Shown here: positions 36,451 through 47,610 of the stretch, in pieces
Layout: every line of letters starts with the position of its first letter
How positions within the stretch are numbered: position 1 is the stretch's first letter
Source: Naganishia liquefaciens
Taxonomy: Eukaryota; Basidiomycota; Tremellomycetes; Filobasidiales; Filobasidiaceae
Direction: 5' to 3'
Assembly: GCA_013423385.1 (NCBI GenBank)
Contig: BLZA01000032.1
Location: forward strand, 186,001 to 250,000
Length of the DNA: 64,000 nt
Translations under genes and position numbers: made by a program
Notes under the pieces: model-generated
Told to the model about the DNA's origin: nothing
Database searches by the model: none
The model's input: the letters and a program-made list of their open reading frames with translations, nothing else

Positions 36451-37357
36451 TCACCATCATTTTCTTTCATGGCTTTTCATTTTTGGCTTTTTGGCATACA
36501 TATACAACTGCCGTTATGAGCCGCTTATTCAGGTTGACTGTCTGATCTATGTCAACAATGCATAATTATCTTCATGCCACCTCGCAGGCTCCATTCCAAA
36601 GGCGCCTTGTCGTCATTTACAGGTGTTTGCCTTGCGTATGACCAAAACGCTCTCTGTCCCGTCATTGCGAGCTACCTCCTGGAAGACCTCGGTGCAAAAG
36701 TAAATTTTTGCGATTCAACGATGGAGGTGGTCGGCTTTTTTGATGAACGATGAGCCCGCACTGTGCAGCACCTTCTTCAATTCGCTGTGCAAGGGCCCTT
36801 GAGATCCTCGACAGACCTGACGCAATCAAGCGCGTTGGGAGGACAAATAGCCAAAGTGTCCGAAGAGGCTCCAGTCTTCGCCTTTCAATACAGGAGAGCA
36901 CGGGAACATGCATGTGCTGGGCAAATATCGCAAAGGACACGGACTGAAGGTTTGCCCTTTTGATAAGCCCACACCCTCACTTCAACATGGCAACATGGCA
37001 GGCCTCTATCCGCGCGTGCACACTGTTCTCGACGTGATCGCATCAGCCCGGAGCGCATTCGGTCAAAGGGATGACATCTCGTGCCTCTTTGACACCGGGT
37101 CTTTCCCCCTCCCGAATGACCTTTTCGATGGCGCTCGGTGCTTCATCGAGTTGCTGCAGTACAGCGGGACAAGGGGTAAAGCTGGTACTTTTCATCAGGC
37201 GGCCGGGGCTTTGAGGATCGCGCCGAACCTCGTGACCTCGAGTGCTGATATCATGTAGCAGGCGAACAGGAATGGACCCGGCTTGATTTCGAGATGAACA
37301 CGTAACGGCACGATGCAATGCGGGTGTATCTAACTTTTATAACAACATGCGTTATCT
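36451..37357. other. Convergent intergenic ETF-QO / REEP-like gene
   Basis: About 900 bases between two stop codons. Only short frames of no recognisable content; longer than the other convergent gaps in the window (210-430 bases). Confidence 0.4.
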
Positions 37358-40300
37358 CTAGCTGCGCACAGCTCGACTACGTGCTCGCGTGCTCTTTCTA
37401 CGTGCCCTGCCCTCCCCTGTCTCATCCTCTGACGGAGCGGCCGAGGTCACGGCCGAACCCGTTTCAGCCAGTCCACTGTTCTTCTTTCGCTTCTTGCTCG
37501 GCGACCCGAGCGTTGGGGCTGGCACGATAGATGACGCTCGCATGCGACGAACGGGCGTTACTTGCGCAATCATGGCCTCTGGCAGGCTAAACTCTCGATG
37601 CGCGCCCACGATAGCCGGGATGACTGGCCGGACCGCTCGTTGGGCCGGCGGTCGCACAGTCGATGATACTTGGAGGCCGCCGCGTCTTTGCGGCCGGATG
37701 GGGATGTCCTGTGGCGGCTCTTTTCTCTTTCTGGCGTTGGCCTTTTCTGCTGCCGTTTCTGAAGCGGAAGGACCGGCAGCAGTCTTGACTGCGGGTCTTC
37801 GTCCGGGAGGATCGACAGCGACGTTCGGTTTGACCTGGACGTCGTTTCCTTGCTCGGCGGACGCGGACGCGGATGCCAGTGTCGGTCTTTGCCTCGTAGC
37901 CTGAATGCCAGACCTTGGCACCGATGCGGCGCGTATCGCCCGGGCTCGCTCGACCGTCACCGAGGGTTTCGCGGACTGGACAGGGCGAACGGCACGCATT
38001 GCCGGGACAGGAGCAGGTGGGCGTTGCACGGTATTCCGCGACCCTGCCCTGGCTGTGCTGCCGATCTTGGACGTTGTCGTTGTGACCGATGCCGTCGGTT
38101 TATCGTCCAGGTCGGACAAGTCGATGCTTTCCCCTGGCTGTTTTTCGTTGGACCGTGCCATCTCTGACGCTTTCACCGGCATACTCTCGGTCATCGGCGG
38201 CGCTTGTTGATGCGTTGCATCATCTGGCTCGGCATTCTCCGCGCTTGTCGGCCCCCCGATCTCGGGAGTGGGCGGGATCGACTCTGCCTGGCGTATCTGG
38301 GGTGATGAAGCGGGCGTCACGAGCGGCAACGGCATCAGCGGGACGTAGACACCCCGAGACGAAGACCACTGTGTCCGACTCGGCGGCCATCCCTCGGTAT
38401 TCGCAGCGTCGTCAGACGGACGCACGCCAGCTCGATCGTCCTCCTCCGAGGGCGAGGGCCGTAGCCGACTCGGCACGCCCACTTGCGCATTGCCGGTCGG
38501 GTGCTCGCCGGCCGGGTGCTCGCCGGGTTTCCCCATCAGGGGCGGAACGTGCGCGAACGCGCCCGTCGGTTCGAGGGAAGGCGAGCGCATGGAATCGAGC
38601 GTGGTCATCAGCCCGAGCGAGTTGTTTTTCCGCAGCTGCGGACGCGCGAGACGTGTGTCCGGGATGGTCAGACGAGGTGTTGTCGAGGTCGGGATGTCCT
38701 GTAGCGGTGCGCCGACGTGGTCCTGTGGCGGTGCGGCGTGGTCCCGCCGGGGCGGATCCTGTCCCGTCGGCCGCTCATCGTGCACCGTGCGTCCTACAGC
38801 CGGCGAAAACGCGAGCGGGAGCCCCCCGGGAACGAAGAGCGACTTGGCCGAGGACACGTCGACGTCACCGAACCCGAGGCCGACCGTCGGTCCGAGGCTG
38901 GATACGGGGGATTGCGTCACGACGTCCGTGTGCGGAAGGGGGTACGCCGATGGTACGTGAACTGTCGAATCTTGTGCCGGATACGGGTGCGTTGGGTGTG
39001 CAGGTGGGTTCCGCACGGGGACCGTCACGCGCAGAGGAAGGTTCAACCCCGACGGGGCCGGCGGCATGACAGCGGATACCTCGGTCACGGCCGGCGCCGC
39101 AAGACCAGCACGCCCACGCGCACGGCCGACGTTGTCCGTCCCTCCTGCATTCTTCAGGGGCTCGACCCTCACCCTGTGCTCCCCGACCGCCCTCCCACCC
39201 ACCGATGGTCCCGCATGGGCCGCCGCGGCTTGTTGGATCTTGCGTCCGCGTGGTGCCCTGACGGGATTCGTTTTGACGACGATTGCACCGGGTTCGCCTG
39301 AGGCCGGCGGCGGCGGCGGCGGCGGCGGCGCCGGCGGTTTGAGCGCGCTCTTGATCCTCGTCGTCGTCGTCGTCGTCGTCGCCTCGCCCACCTGCGCTGC
39401 GACCCTGCGTCCAATGATCCCACCACGTCCAACACCCCGCTCGGCGCGCTTCTTCCCGACCTCTTGTCTCTGTGCGTCTATATCGGCGTATATCTCGCGT
39501 GCTTGGTGGACGGCTTGACGGAGTGTGGCGGGCGAGGAGAGTGTGTAGGCGGTGATGTCTGCGGTCGAGGGGAGGGCGAGGGGGAGGAGGGAGCGGCGCG
39601 GGCGGGGGTGGGGTGGGGTGGTGGTGGTGGTGGTGGTGGTGGCGGTGGCGGTGGCGGCGGCGGCGGCGGCGGGGATGCTGATGCGTATGCCATGATTCGC
39701 GGTTCCTCGGTCGAGACTCTGCTCGACGACGTCTTCCTCCTCTTCCCGCTGCTCCTGGCGTCCGATCCCCGACACCCGCTTGACGCCCTGCCATGCCCAT
39801 ACAAACGGCAAGACGACGACCAGCAACCCGACCTGAACCACGCATTCCACCACAAGACGCACAAACGACGCCGAGAGGTCGATCGTACGCGTGTGTCGGG
39901 CGAGCCGGGGTTGGATCCAGGATTGGTAGATGATGGCGCCGCCGTGTGGCCGTGTCAGGCAAAGGTATCCAAGAAAGAGGGCCTTGCTGGATCCATAGAA
40001 CGGCATGACGAGCCCCACTGAATGGTCGACGTACGGCTCGACCTGAACGAACGCGGCCCATGCGATCCAATTCTGCAACAGCGCCCTCCATCGATCGCGT
40101 TTCGCCCGCCCGAGTCGCTTGACGGGCTGCCATCCGGTTTGCCCCCCGCCCTCGTCCTCGCCCTCGCCCTCACGGGGATCAAGGATCCGTACGCGGGCGC
40201 GTGTCGGGGCCGAGGTCGCTGGCAGTCGGCGTCGGGCGGCGGGAGGGGCTGGCCGTGCGAGGGCTTTGAGGGTGTCGAGGATGTTGAGTGCGAGGCTGCG

Positions 40301-40379
40301 TGGGGGATTAGTAGGGGAATGTCGGTCGGGGGTGACCGTCGGCGTACCATGCCGTGGCGAGCAGCTGGGCGAGGACCAT
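37358..40379 (-). CDS. TB2/DP1/HVA22 (REEP/Yop1-type) protein with long C-terminal extension
   Basis: ER-shaping family member (REEP5/Yop1 relatives bend tubular ER through hairpins). Exon 1 (40348-40379) encodes ten residues, MVLAQLLATA; a 52-nt intron with a perfect CTACTAAT branch site is removed, and exon 2 (37358-40295) completes a 989-residue protein in phase. The hairpin domain reads CLALNILDTLKALA, a charged insert, then WRALLQNWIAWAAFVQVEPY, VGLVMPFYGSSKALFLGYLC and GGAIIYQSWIQPRLARH. A further hydrophobic stretch is VECVVQVGLLVVVLPFVWAW. The remaining about 750 residues are disordered, Pro/Ala/Arg/Thr rich, with Ala-Thr and Pro homopolymer runs and a very basic end (RARRKSTRARSRAVRS). 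Such an extension is absent from Yop1. An unspliced start at 40528 was rejected because it gives no hairpin N terminus. Confidence 0.8.
39612..39675. repeat. GGT/GGC trinucleotide repeat, coding
   Basis: Uninterrupted GGT then GGC/GGN triplets on the plus strand. On the minus strand, inside the REEP-like gene, they encode an Ala-Ala-Thr run in the C-terminal extension. A shorter GGC run lies at about 39305-39332 (proline run) and a CGT run at 39358-39380. Confidence 0.8.
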
Positions 40380-40556
40380 GGTCGGGTGGCCCGGGGTGGC
40401 CTGGGTCGGGGCGGGGGGGAGAGGGAGGCAAGGGAGAGGAGGAAGAACCAGTTGGCTGCTCGGGGCACCGGGTGCGTCCAAGCGAAATCACGCGCATTTG
40501 GGTGAGCGCATCCCATCCAGCTTCCCATCCTCCCTCACCGACCACCCCGACGGGCC

Positions 40557-43238
40557 ATGCCTCCCAGCAGGGCACACAGCACACCCACCACACCCCCGCA
40601 CGGCCACCATGTCGACCCTCCTTCTGACCGCATCCCGCGGGATTCGTCTCCTCTCACATCTCCGGTATCTCCAGTATCTACGCCATCTTCGCCATCTCCA
40701 GTACCTGCGGTATATTCGGCTCTTGCTCGCCGGGCACGCGGGGCGTCTCCCAGACAGCCACCATCGCAAGATGGCGGCACGCGCACAATCCATCGCCCGC
40801 CCGCCAAAGCACCTCGCGACGCTGGTCCGTCTCCTCGGCGTGCTCAAACGCGTCCAGGCGTCCCCGTGGATCACGGTCCTCCTCGGCAACCCGCAACTCG
40901 GCAAGGCGCTGATCGAGTGGTCGAGCGCGGCGGGTGCAAGGCTGCTCCGGTCGAGAGGCACCTGAGCGGAATGGAGGGGGAGGAGGACGAGGACGAGGAT
41001 CAGCAAGACGGAGAGGAGAGCTTGATGGTTGACGGAAACCCTCCTATCAACCTCCCGCAAGCCGCCCTCGCCCGCAAGAGAAGACGCCAGGAAATCCACG
41101 ACGACGAGATGCACCGTCTCGACGGTGAACGGGAGCGTCTCGTGGCCACGCTTCAAGCCCTCGACGACGACGACAACGACGAGCACTTTACCCGCACCTC
41201 CACCCCACCCACGCTTTTGACCACCTCCCCCGCCGTCGCCGCCGCCGCCGCCGCCGCCAAAGCCTGCGCCCACGCCACCCACCTCACCCGCATCGCCCTC
41301 GCCGCCGCCCGCACCGCCGCAGCATCCCGTACGCGGGCCGCAGCCGTCGTCGCGAGGCGGGCGGAACGGGATCGGGTGGTCGCGCTCGCGAGGGCAGAGG
41401 AGGAGGAGCGCAAGGCGGGCCTGGTGGGGGAGGCTCGGGGTGGGGCACGACTTGATGAGGAGACTGTCCGTTTGCGGGTCAAGGAGGAGGAGGCCGGCGG
41501 TGAGGAGTCGTTTGAGTGCGGGTGGGGAGACTCGATGCTGCGTTGCGCAGAATCCATGTCGGGTCCCTGGTTGCAGGCCCAGGGATTGTTGAAAGCGCAT
41601 AACGGGCAGGTGATCTCCCACTCTGCAGATACTATGAGCACGAACCATGCAGACGTTCAACTTTTACCCACGTCTACCATGTCGGACAAGGCGCAGCGCC
41701 CCTCCTATCCCGCCAAAGATAGTCCGCCACGCGCCTCGCCGAATCCGACAACCACGCCGTCGTGGGTATCCGCATCACAGCCCGCGCCCGCTCGGTCTTG
41801 GTCACAAAACCCCCGTCGACACATCGCTCACCAACGCCTCGGCATCCAGCGTCCCCACGCCGCCGCGCCTGACACTCGTCCTACGAGCGGGATCTTTTCG
41901 TACGGATATTCCATGGCGGACGCGCCAGAGACGTCGGCGCTTCTTGCAGAGATAGAGGCCCTGTCGCAGAGCGTGCCGACCGGCCGCTCGGCGCTTGAAC
42001 TCACGGCACAACTCGATAGTCGGTCTGGCAATAGTAACGCATCGGCCGGACCATTGGCTTTCCCGCTTTCGAGCTCTGCCCCGTCGTCGGCTGGGCCGAG
42101 CCGACATCATCTGGCGGAAACTGGCACCGGCCGGCGCACACCTAGAGGCAAGGGCAAGGTGCCATCTCCCGTGAAAGTCAAGTCCATCGTCCCCGTCGAC
42201 AAACGCCCCGCCATGTTTCGGAAAAGGGCGCCCGTGGCCGTGCTTGAGCGTGCAGAGCGTGTGCGTTCTCAACGCATGTTCATGGTTCACCAGTCCCGTC
42301 ATCCACAGCACCTCTGCGCTACCATGCACATCCTCGGCAGCACCGGCAACGTCTATACGGTCGAGTTTGGGCAGCGGCCGACGTGCGATTGTCCCGATTT
42401 CGCAAAGGGGAATCATTGCAAGCACATCATCTTTGTCGCCCTCAAGGTCTTGCGCATGCCCGAGCACGGCACGCTATGGTACCAAAAGGCTTACACCCAG
42501 GCAGAGCTTTGCGAGATTTTCGACAGCGCTCCGCCGAATGCGTTTGATTCAGTGACGGCCCCGGCCAACATTCAACAGGTATTCCGCCAGCATCTCGGTC
42601 TGGAATCTGCACCGGCGGCAGGGACGTCCGCGAGTGCCGCCCGTATCGGGAACGCGGAACGGGATGGCCAAGGCAAGCGAACGCCAAACGACGGCGATGA
42701 GTGTCCGATCTGCTCGGACGAGATGCAAGTTGACGGTCGTGGCGCGAATGAGCTGGTATACGATCTCGGAGTCGGCGGGTGCGGCCGAGGTGCGTGTGGT
42801 TTGACCTTGGCGGCTGTGCACGGGTACTGACAAGGACTCCCGTGTTAGCCCTTCACAAGCAGTGTTTCCAGATGTGGGCGGTCCAAGAGGTATGCGGAAT
42901 CCATATTCTTCGATGAGCCGCCATCTGACGCAGCTTGCGTCTATAGCGAAAAAAGGCCAAACAGCCTACCTGTGTCTACTGTCGACACCCATGGTCCTCG
43001 GGCGTTGCGAGCGGAGCCGCCACGGGAAATGGTTTGCAGACCGCTGACGGATAGTACGTTTGACCGCCGATAGCCTGTGCCATCCACTGATTTTCCCGAT
43101 TTGTTCCGCATCAGTCTCAATATGGCGGAATTGGCCGGCATGAGCAGGTATAGGGATACATCGTCGTATTATCGCGGCCCGAGAAGGGGCAAAGGAAGAT
43201 GGCAGACCTACGGTTACGATGACGAGGGCTTTTGGTAG
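40557..43238 (+). CDS. SWIM zinc finger and RING domain protein
   Basis: Likely RING-type E3 ubiquitin ligase of the SWIM-RING class. The certain part is the C-terminal half: SWIM finger FGQRPTCDCPDFAKGNHCKH (CxC then CxH), then a helix, then a RING that starts DECPICSDEMQVDG, continues over an intron (near 42795-42848) as GGCGRALHKQCFQMWAVQ and ends KQPTCVYCRHPW after a second intron. A last exon adds AELAGMSRYRDTSSYYRG and stops at 43238. The frame is open without a stop back to 40557, but the N-terminal limit is uncertain: alternative starts are 40974 (MEGEEDEDEDQQ), 41679 (MSDKAQRPSYPA) and 41911 (MADAPETSALLAEIEA). Third-position GC suggests that 40740-40970 codes in a different frame, so two genes or a sequence error are possible. 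Divergent from the REEP-like gene. Confidence 0.65.
40609..40965 (+). CDS. Alternative small open frame (118 codons), status unclear
   Basis: Overlaps the 5' part of the SWIM-RING frame in another frame. It has a strong start context (GCCACCATGTCG), and its second half has very high third-position GC and helical content (HLATLVRLLGVLKRVQASPW, LLGNPQLGKALIEWSSAAGA). The first half is a leucine/arginine-rich repeat caused by a short DNA repeat. No family is recognised. It may be a separate small protein, a 5' exon, or a sign of a frame error in the assembly. Confidence 0.3.
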   Translation: MSTLLLTASRGIRLLSHLRYLQYLRHLRHLQYLRYIRLLLAGHAGRLPDSHHRKMAARAQSIARPPKHLATLVRLLGVLKRVQASPWITVLLGNPQLGKALIEWSSAAGARLLRSRGT

Positions 43239-43657
43239 CGCTTGGATCCGGAAAGAGTTGGCAGCGTGAGTATCCGCCTCCCCTGGGTCGGATCGAAGAT
43301 GACATGGCTTATCATGTTGTTCAGGGCAAACCCACCCCGAGATACCTGCATGGACAGTCGAACATCATGGCTTTCAGAGACACATTATATCAGCATTCGA
43401 GTTTCTATCGCGGCAGAGCATGGTGATTCAAGACATTCTCTTCTTGCAATATAGGACAAAGTTGTACAGCACTCGGTGCCAAGAACATGTCGCGCTTCGA
43501 AATAAGGGACGCAGGCTATCACATTTTGTCATTAAACGCTTGAACACATTTGAGTTACAATATGTAGACTCGTCGAGTGTCTCAGCTAGATGTTTCGTTC
43601 GCTTCACCTGCGAGCTCCCACATGTTACCCATATGCCAAAGGACTTGGCGAAATCTT
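43239..43657. other. Convergent intergenic
   Basis: About 420 bases between two stop codons; nothing recognised. Confidence 0.4.
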
Positions 43658-44929
43658 TCAAGCCGAAACGGCGCGCTGATGACCGCCCTGCGAAATTCGT
43701 TGTGACTTTTCAAACAAAGTCTTGAAGGTCTGTTTCGGTCGCAATGATTCAGCAGATGCGTAATGTCTCCGATACACACAAGAGGCAACTCACCTTGTGA
43801 TAGTCCACTCGTGTAAAGTCAATGTTGCCGTGCCGACCTTGGCGGTGCAAGTACCCAAAGGCCTGCAAGGCATCGTCACAGTTGAAAAAGGAAATAAAAG
43901 TCCGCCACGGGGTCGGCGTGTTGGACCGCATGTGCTTCGGAGCGATGGAAGCGCAAGCATCGGTCTGCCATCCGTTTGCTTCGAGCTGAGGTCCTTCTTC
44001 AGTCCAGAGCAGAGCATTAGAAGACAGACATGAAAGACTTACTTCAATCTTGATGGCTTCAATGTATGGCTTCAACGACTCTGTCGTTTCGATCATAATG
44101 TTCTTGTAGTCGATATACATCCACTTGCCAGTAGCAGGATCCTGCTGCCAGTTGGCTTCTTGACTGCGAGCATGGACATAAATGTGACCATTCCTTCCCG
44201 TCTTCAAGGGACGATCATGCGGGACTTGGAAAAGAGCATCAGGAAACGATCGCCGGAGGATCAAGTTTGCAGAAACTTACAGATACGGGGAAGAGGTGGG
44301 GTCAAAGGCGATGAAGGGGCACTACGACATTGAGACTGATACCCGAGGGAAGATACAACTATCATGCAGAAAGTCAGTCATCTCTTGCGGTGAGATGGAA
44401 AGGAGATGGAAAGACGACCCACTTTGGCCAAGACGCGGAACACGAGGCGTCAGGGGCGGCGAGGGGGCAGCATGACGTTGAGACTTATACCCGGGAGGAA
44501 ATATCACTATCATGAAGGAAGTCAGTCTTCTGATCTGGCGAAGAATGTAAGACAACCCACGTTGGCGAGGCGATCCAGGGCCGCCAACCGTCGTGATCTG
44601 GAAATGCTTTCGAGGCGGGGACCACTCTGGCAGGAAGGATCAACAGGTTCAGTCAGCGCATCGCTTCACTGGAACCGGGCAACCTTACTATTCGCAGACG
44701 AAACGAGGTAAGCATTGGGCGAGACTTTGCCTGCAGCCGAAGAAGGCGGGTCCTTAGCGGCAGGCGTGGGGAACCTCGAATCAGGGTCCTGAATGGTTGC
44801 CCACTTGGGCTCTTCGTATTCGTCTTCTTCGGCGATGGGAGGCTTGGAGGCCTGTACGGATTTGACAGCTTTCACAGACTTGACAGCCTTGGAAGACTTC
44901 TTGTTGGGTTTGACAAGCTGAAAGACCAT
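43658..44929 (-). CDS. Unrecognised protein
   Basis: No family recognised. Exon 1 (from ATG 44929; 44944 also possible) begins MVFQLVKPNKKSSKAVKSVK, lysine-rich, then acidic EEDEYEEPKWATIQDPD. It ends near 44696. A large intron of about 420 nt, far above the local norm, contains a two-copy tandem repeat. Exon 2 (near 44275) reads ANLILRRSFPDALFQVPHDR, HIYVHARSQEANWQQDPATG and KWMYIDYKNIMIETTESLKP. The next exon has TEEGPQLEANGWQTDACASI and WRTFISFFNCDDALQAFGYL, and the last ends FKTLFEKSQRISQGGHQRAV before a stop at 43658. Splice sites are GT-AG and phases agree, so the gene is probably real. The tryptophan- and aromatic-rich core suggests a folded domain. About 230 residues. Confidence 0.6.
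44300..44575. repeat. Imperfect tandem duplication, about 150-bp unit, two copies
   Basis: Two diverged copies are visible: the block TTGAGACTGATACCCGAGGG at about 44330 matches TTGAGACTTATACCCGGGAG at about 44479, and both continue with ACTATCATG then a shared GTCAGTC and, further on, a shared GACN(A)CCCAC...TTGGC. They lie in the large intron of the minus-strand gene. Confidence 0.7.
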
Positions 44930-46598
44930 GGTGATAAGTGTCAATTCAGATCTTGGGAATGGCGTCGTCGGTGAAGGCCATCGTGGACAGCATCTTCGAG
45001 TCCATCTTTGAGTAGATATATAGATCTACCTCTTGATTTGACGTCTCTCAGGTCCAACTGAATGCTCAACAAACTCGTCACTTTGGTTTGGGATAGTAAC
45101 GAGTTTGTGTTACACTTACTTAGAGCGGAGAGACGTCGAAATTAGCGAGTTGACTAGGTAGACCGCGAATTATTCTTTGGCAGCGCGTCCAGGCCTTGCG
45201 ATCATTCCTTCCGCTGCACATCTGCTGCAAGGCCAGTCATTATCCAAGGTTGAAGAGTTAATGAACACTGTAAAGTCGATACTATCGGGGAGGGGTCAAT
45301 GACGGAGGTCGGGCAGCAATGGGCAACTCACGGAACAACAACTGTGGTTGTTCCGATGCGCGACTGAGTGATTGCACAGCTTCATGACGCCTCCTAGTGC
45401 GTATGTACCGTTCAGACGTCTTGCCCAGCGGTCCGAAACCGTTAGTGATTGGTGAGGAGAATGATCGCTCAATGGCCCGCCGGAGCTGATGCGCGGGGCG
45501 ACAGGGCCAGATAGGAGGCATAGTGGCCGATCGCCTGGTTGTTCTAGCGACAAAGCCTAGATCTACCCCTCCATTAGTCTTTGGTTTCCCCCCTGCGCGA
45601 GCCTTAGAGGTCACCATGCAAAAGCTGAATAGGACGCTCTATCGTAGATGGGCGGCTTAGCCGAGTTGTTTTCTCTGACCCTACGCACCGCTCGCGATTA
45701 TGCGTCGGGCGGGCCTACAGCTGACTTCAAAATCAAACGGACGGCCCTGCCCGCCTTCTCCTGCAGAATCAATCGCTCTAGCGCAGATCGAGGTACAGTA
45801 GGTAATTCGAGCCCAACTCCTGTTCAAGGTCATAGACAGGGATTTGAGCTTGAATGTCATTGTGCATTCGCGGCCTCAGAGCGCCTCGAAAGTGCACGTG
45901 ATGCTTTTCGCATGTCCGCAGTTGATTGACAATCTACCTACCAATTCCCACAGTAATACTGAAGGGCGCGGATGAACACTGACATCAATCTCCGAACAGC
46001 CATTTGATGAGTAATTTCGACTGAAGTGTACATCATGAAGTCGTTTGACCATTTGAGATCTACATGAAGGCAGACCTAGAAAATGCCTCAACAGCTTCAC
46101 TTCTACCCGCGACCTGCTTCTTGGTAGATTGATCATGCCCCGTGCTCCATGAGCTAGAATCGATGCTTCGAGTTAATACAATCTTTGAAGGCGTCTCAGA
46201 GATCCATGTGCGGGTCATGACGTCTTTGGTCTGGTCTTTCCCCGAAGGAGCTCAGCTCTCAGTCTTGCTCCTACACTACAGCTTCCCGCCACCATTTCAT
46301 AAGTCTGAGCTTGATGAAGCCTGTTTATAAACTCGGTCTCTGGGTGCAAGGCTGATTTTCGCTCGATTTGATGCGATTGCTAAGTGCTTCGAGTTTGTGC
46401 GCGGCACTCCACTTTACATGAATTCTGGCACCAAGAAACTGGTAAACTCGACATCGATCTTTCGGAAACGAGTTAACTCGACCGTCGGAGCGGCTTCTTC
46501 GCCATGACTTTACAAATATCAGATAAACCCAGTGAAGCAGAACTGTCAGATTCCATCCTCTGAAAGTCAAGTCCGCTTCATTCGCCACTTCCGCCATC
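44930..46598. other. Divergent intergenic between two unrecognised genes
   Basis: About 1.7 kb between opposite start codons. A tRNA-like string at 45653 was checked and rejected. The minus-strand frame at 45282-45617 has no recognisable content. Promoters of both neighbours should lie here. Confidence 0.4.
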
Positions 46599-47610
46599 AT
46601 GTCAGCCCGCTTCACCCCTCGCTCAGGATGCTCGATGAATGCCAACGCAGGGTCAGCAGGGTTCCAGCCAGCCAGGGCAATGTCCCAGCGTGGCGCCTCA
46701 CGACCCCTGGCCCCCTTGGCCGAGCGGGTTGCGCACTTGATGCGTTCACGCCAAGGAAGGTTGACGCTCGAACCGAAGCCTGGTATGCTGAAACAAGTGT
46801 GCGTTTTAGCCATGACCATCAAGTGCTTCTTGGCTCATTCTATTCTTTGACTCTCTCTAGCTACTGCTTGCCTCATCACCTGTTTGTCGAAAGTGACGAC
46901 GACTCGGAACTGTTCCGCAACTTTGACTATCTTTACGCAAACGACGGCTTTGATTGCTTTGAATTAGCGGAAGACCTCGTGGACATTCTCAATTTCAATT
47001 GGGTGAGTACGAGGGTGGGTCGTGGTCGAATCTAAGAGGGTTAAGCCTGTTTGACGTAGTCTACAAGCGTGGCGCGAAGCATCAACTTTGTCCTTGAATC
47101 TGAGCTCACCGAAACCTGCTCCTCAAAGCCAAAGAAAATCTGGCTCGTGCAAGCGGTAAGTCATACTACTGCTGCGCCAAGTAGGCCGCGATCAGGGTTC
47201 GCTGAGGAGAGCTTTTTCCTAGCCTCGACTAGTCACAAAGCTTGGAGACGTCTTGACACCCGACCGACTAAGTCAAGCGCAGATGAAAAGGCTCAATGAG
47301 CGTCTCCAAAAAGCAGTCCAGGTATGCACCAATCTCGCAAACTGTACCATGTCTTTGGTGCTGAAAAGATGCGTAGGAGGACGAAGAAATGACCTGGAGA
47401 GCCACCGCCACTGACAATGAAGGACGAGTTACCGCATACGAGCTCTCCTTTTCCGGATACCCATGGCAAGCGCAAGCATCCTCGGCCAACACATCGGCGA
47501 GTCAGACTCCGGCTACCAGTGGTCCATCGACACCAAGCAACGATAGGCGACAGCTTTGTCTGAATTTGGATTCGCTTCCGATGGTGGCCAAGCAGGTGAG
47601 GGGTCAATAA
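46599..47610 (+). CDS. Unrecognised protein
   Basis: No family recognised, but a coherent multi-exon gene. Exon 1 starts MSARFTPRSGCSMNANAGSA and continues RGASRPLAPLAERVAHLMRS to EPKPGMLKQ. Exon 2 (about 46861-47002) reads YCLPHHLFVESDDDSELFRN, then FDYLYANDGFDCFELAEDLV and DILNFNW. Exon 3 has SINFVLESELTETCSSKPKK. Exon 4 (about 47221-47320) reads PRLVTKLGDVLTPDRLSQAQ and MKRLNERLQKAVQ. Exon 5 has EDEEMTWRATATDNEGRVTA, then YELSFSGYPWQAQ, a Ser/Thr-rich stretch and LCLNLDSLPMVAKQ, stopping at 47608-47610. Each join keeps frame at GT-AG sites. A further donor (CAG/gtgagg) overlaps the final codons, so the 3' end might extend. About 250 residues. Confidence 0.6.

Noticed and set aside
40380-40528. 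Single-exon start at 40528 for the REEP-like gene
   Set aside because: Gives a non-hydrophobic, arginine/proline-rich start; the spliced start at 40379 restores the hairpin and has a perfect branch site.
45649-45720. tRNA-like string GGCGGCTTAGCCGAGTTG resembling a D-arm/A box
   Set aside because: No B box (GGTTCGANTCC type), no acceptor-stem pairing and no anticodon stem within 100 bases.
46325-46822. 165-codon minus-strand frame antisense to the unrecognised plus-strand gene
   Set aside because: The plus-strand exon chain is phase-consistent over five exons; the antisense frame has no splice or domain support.
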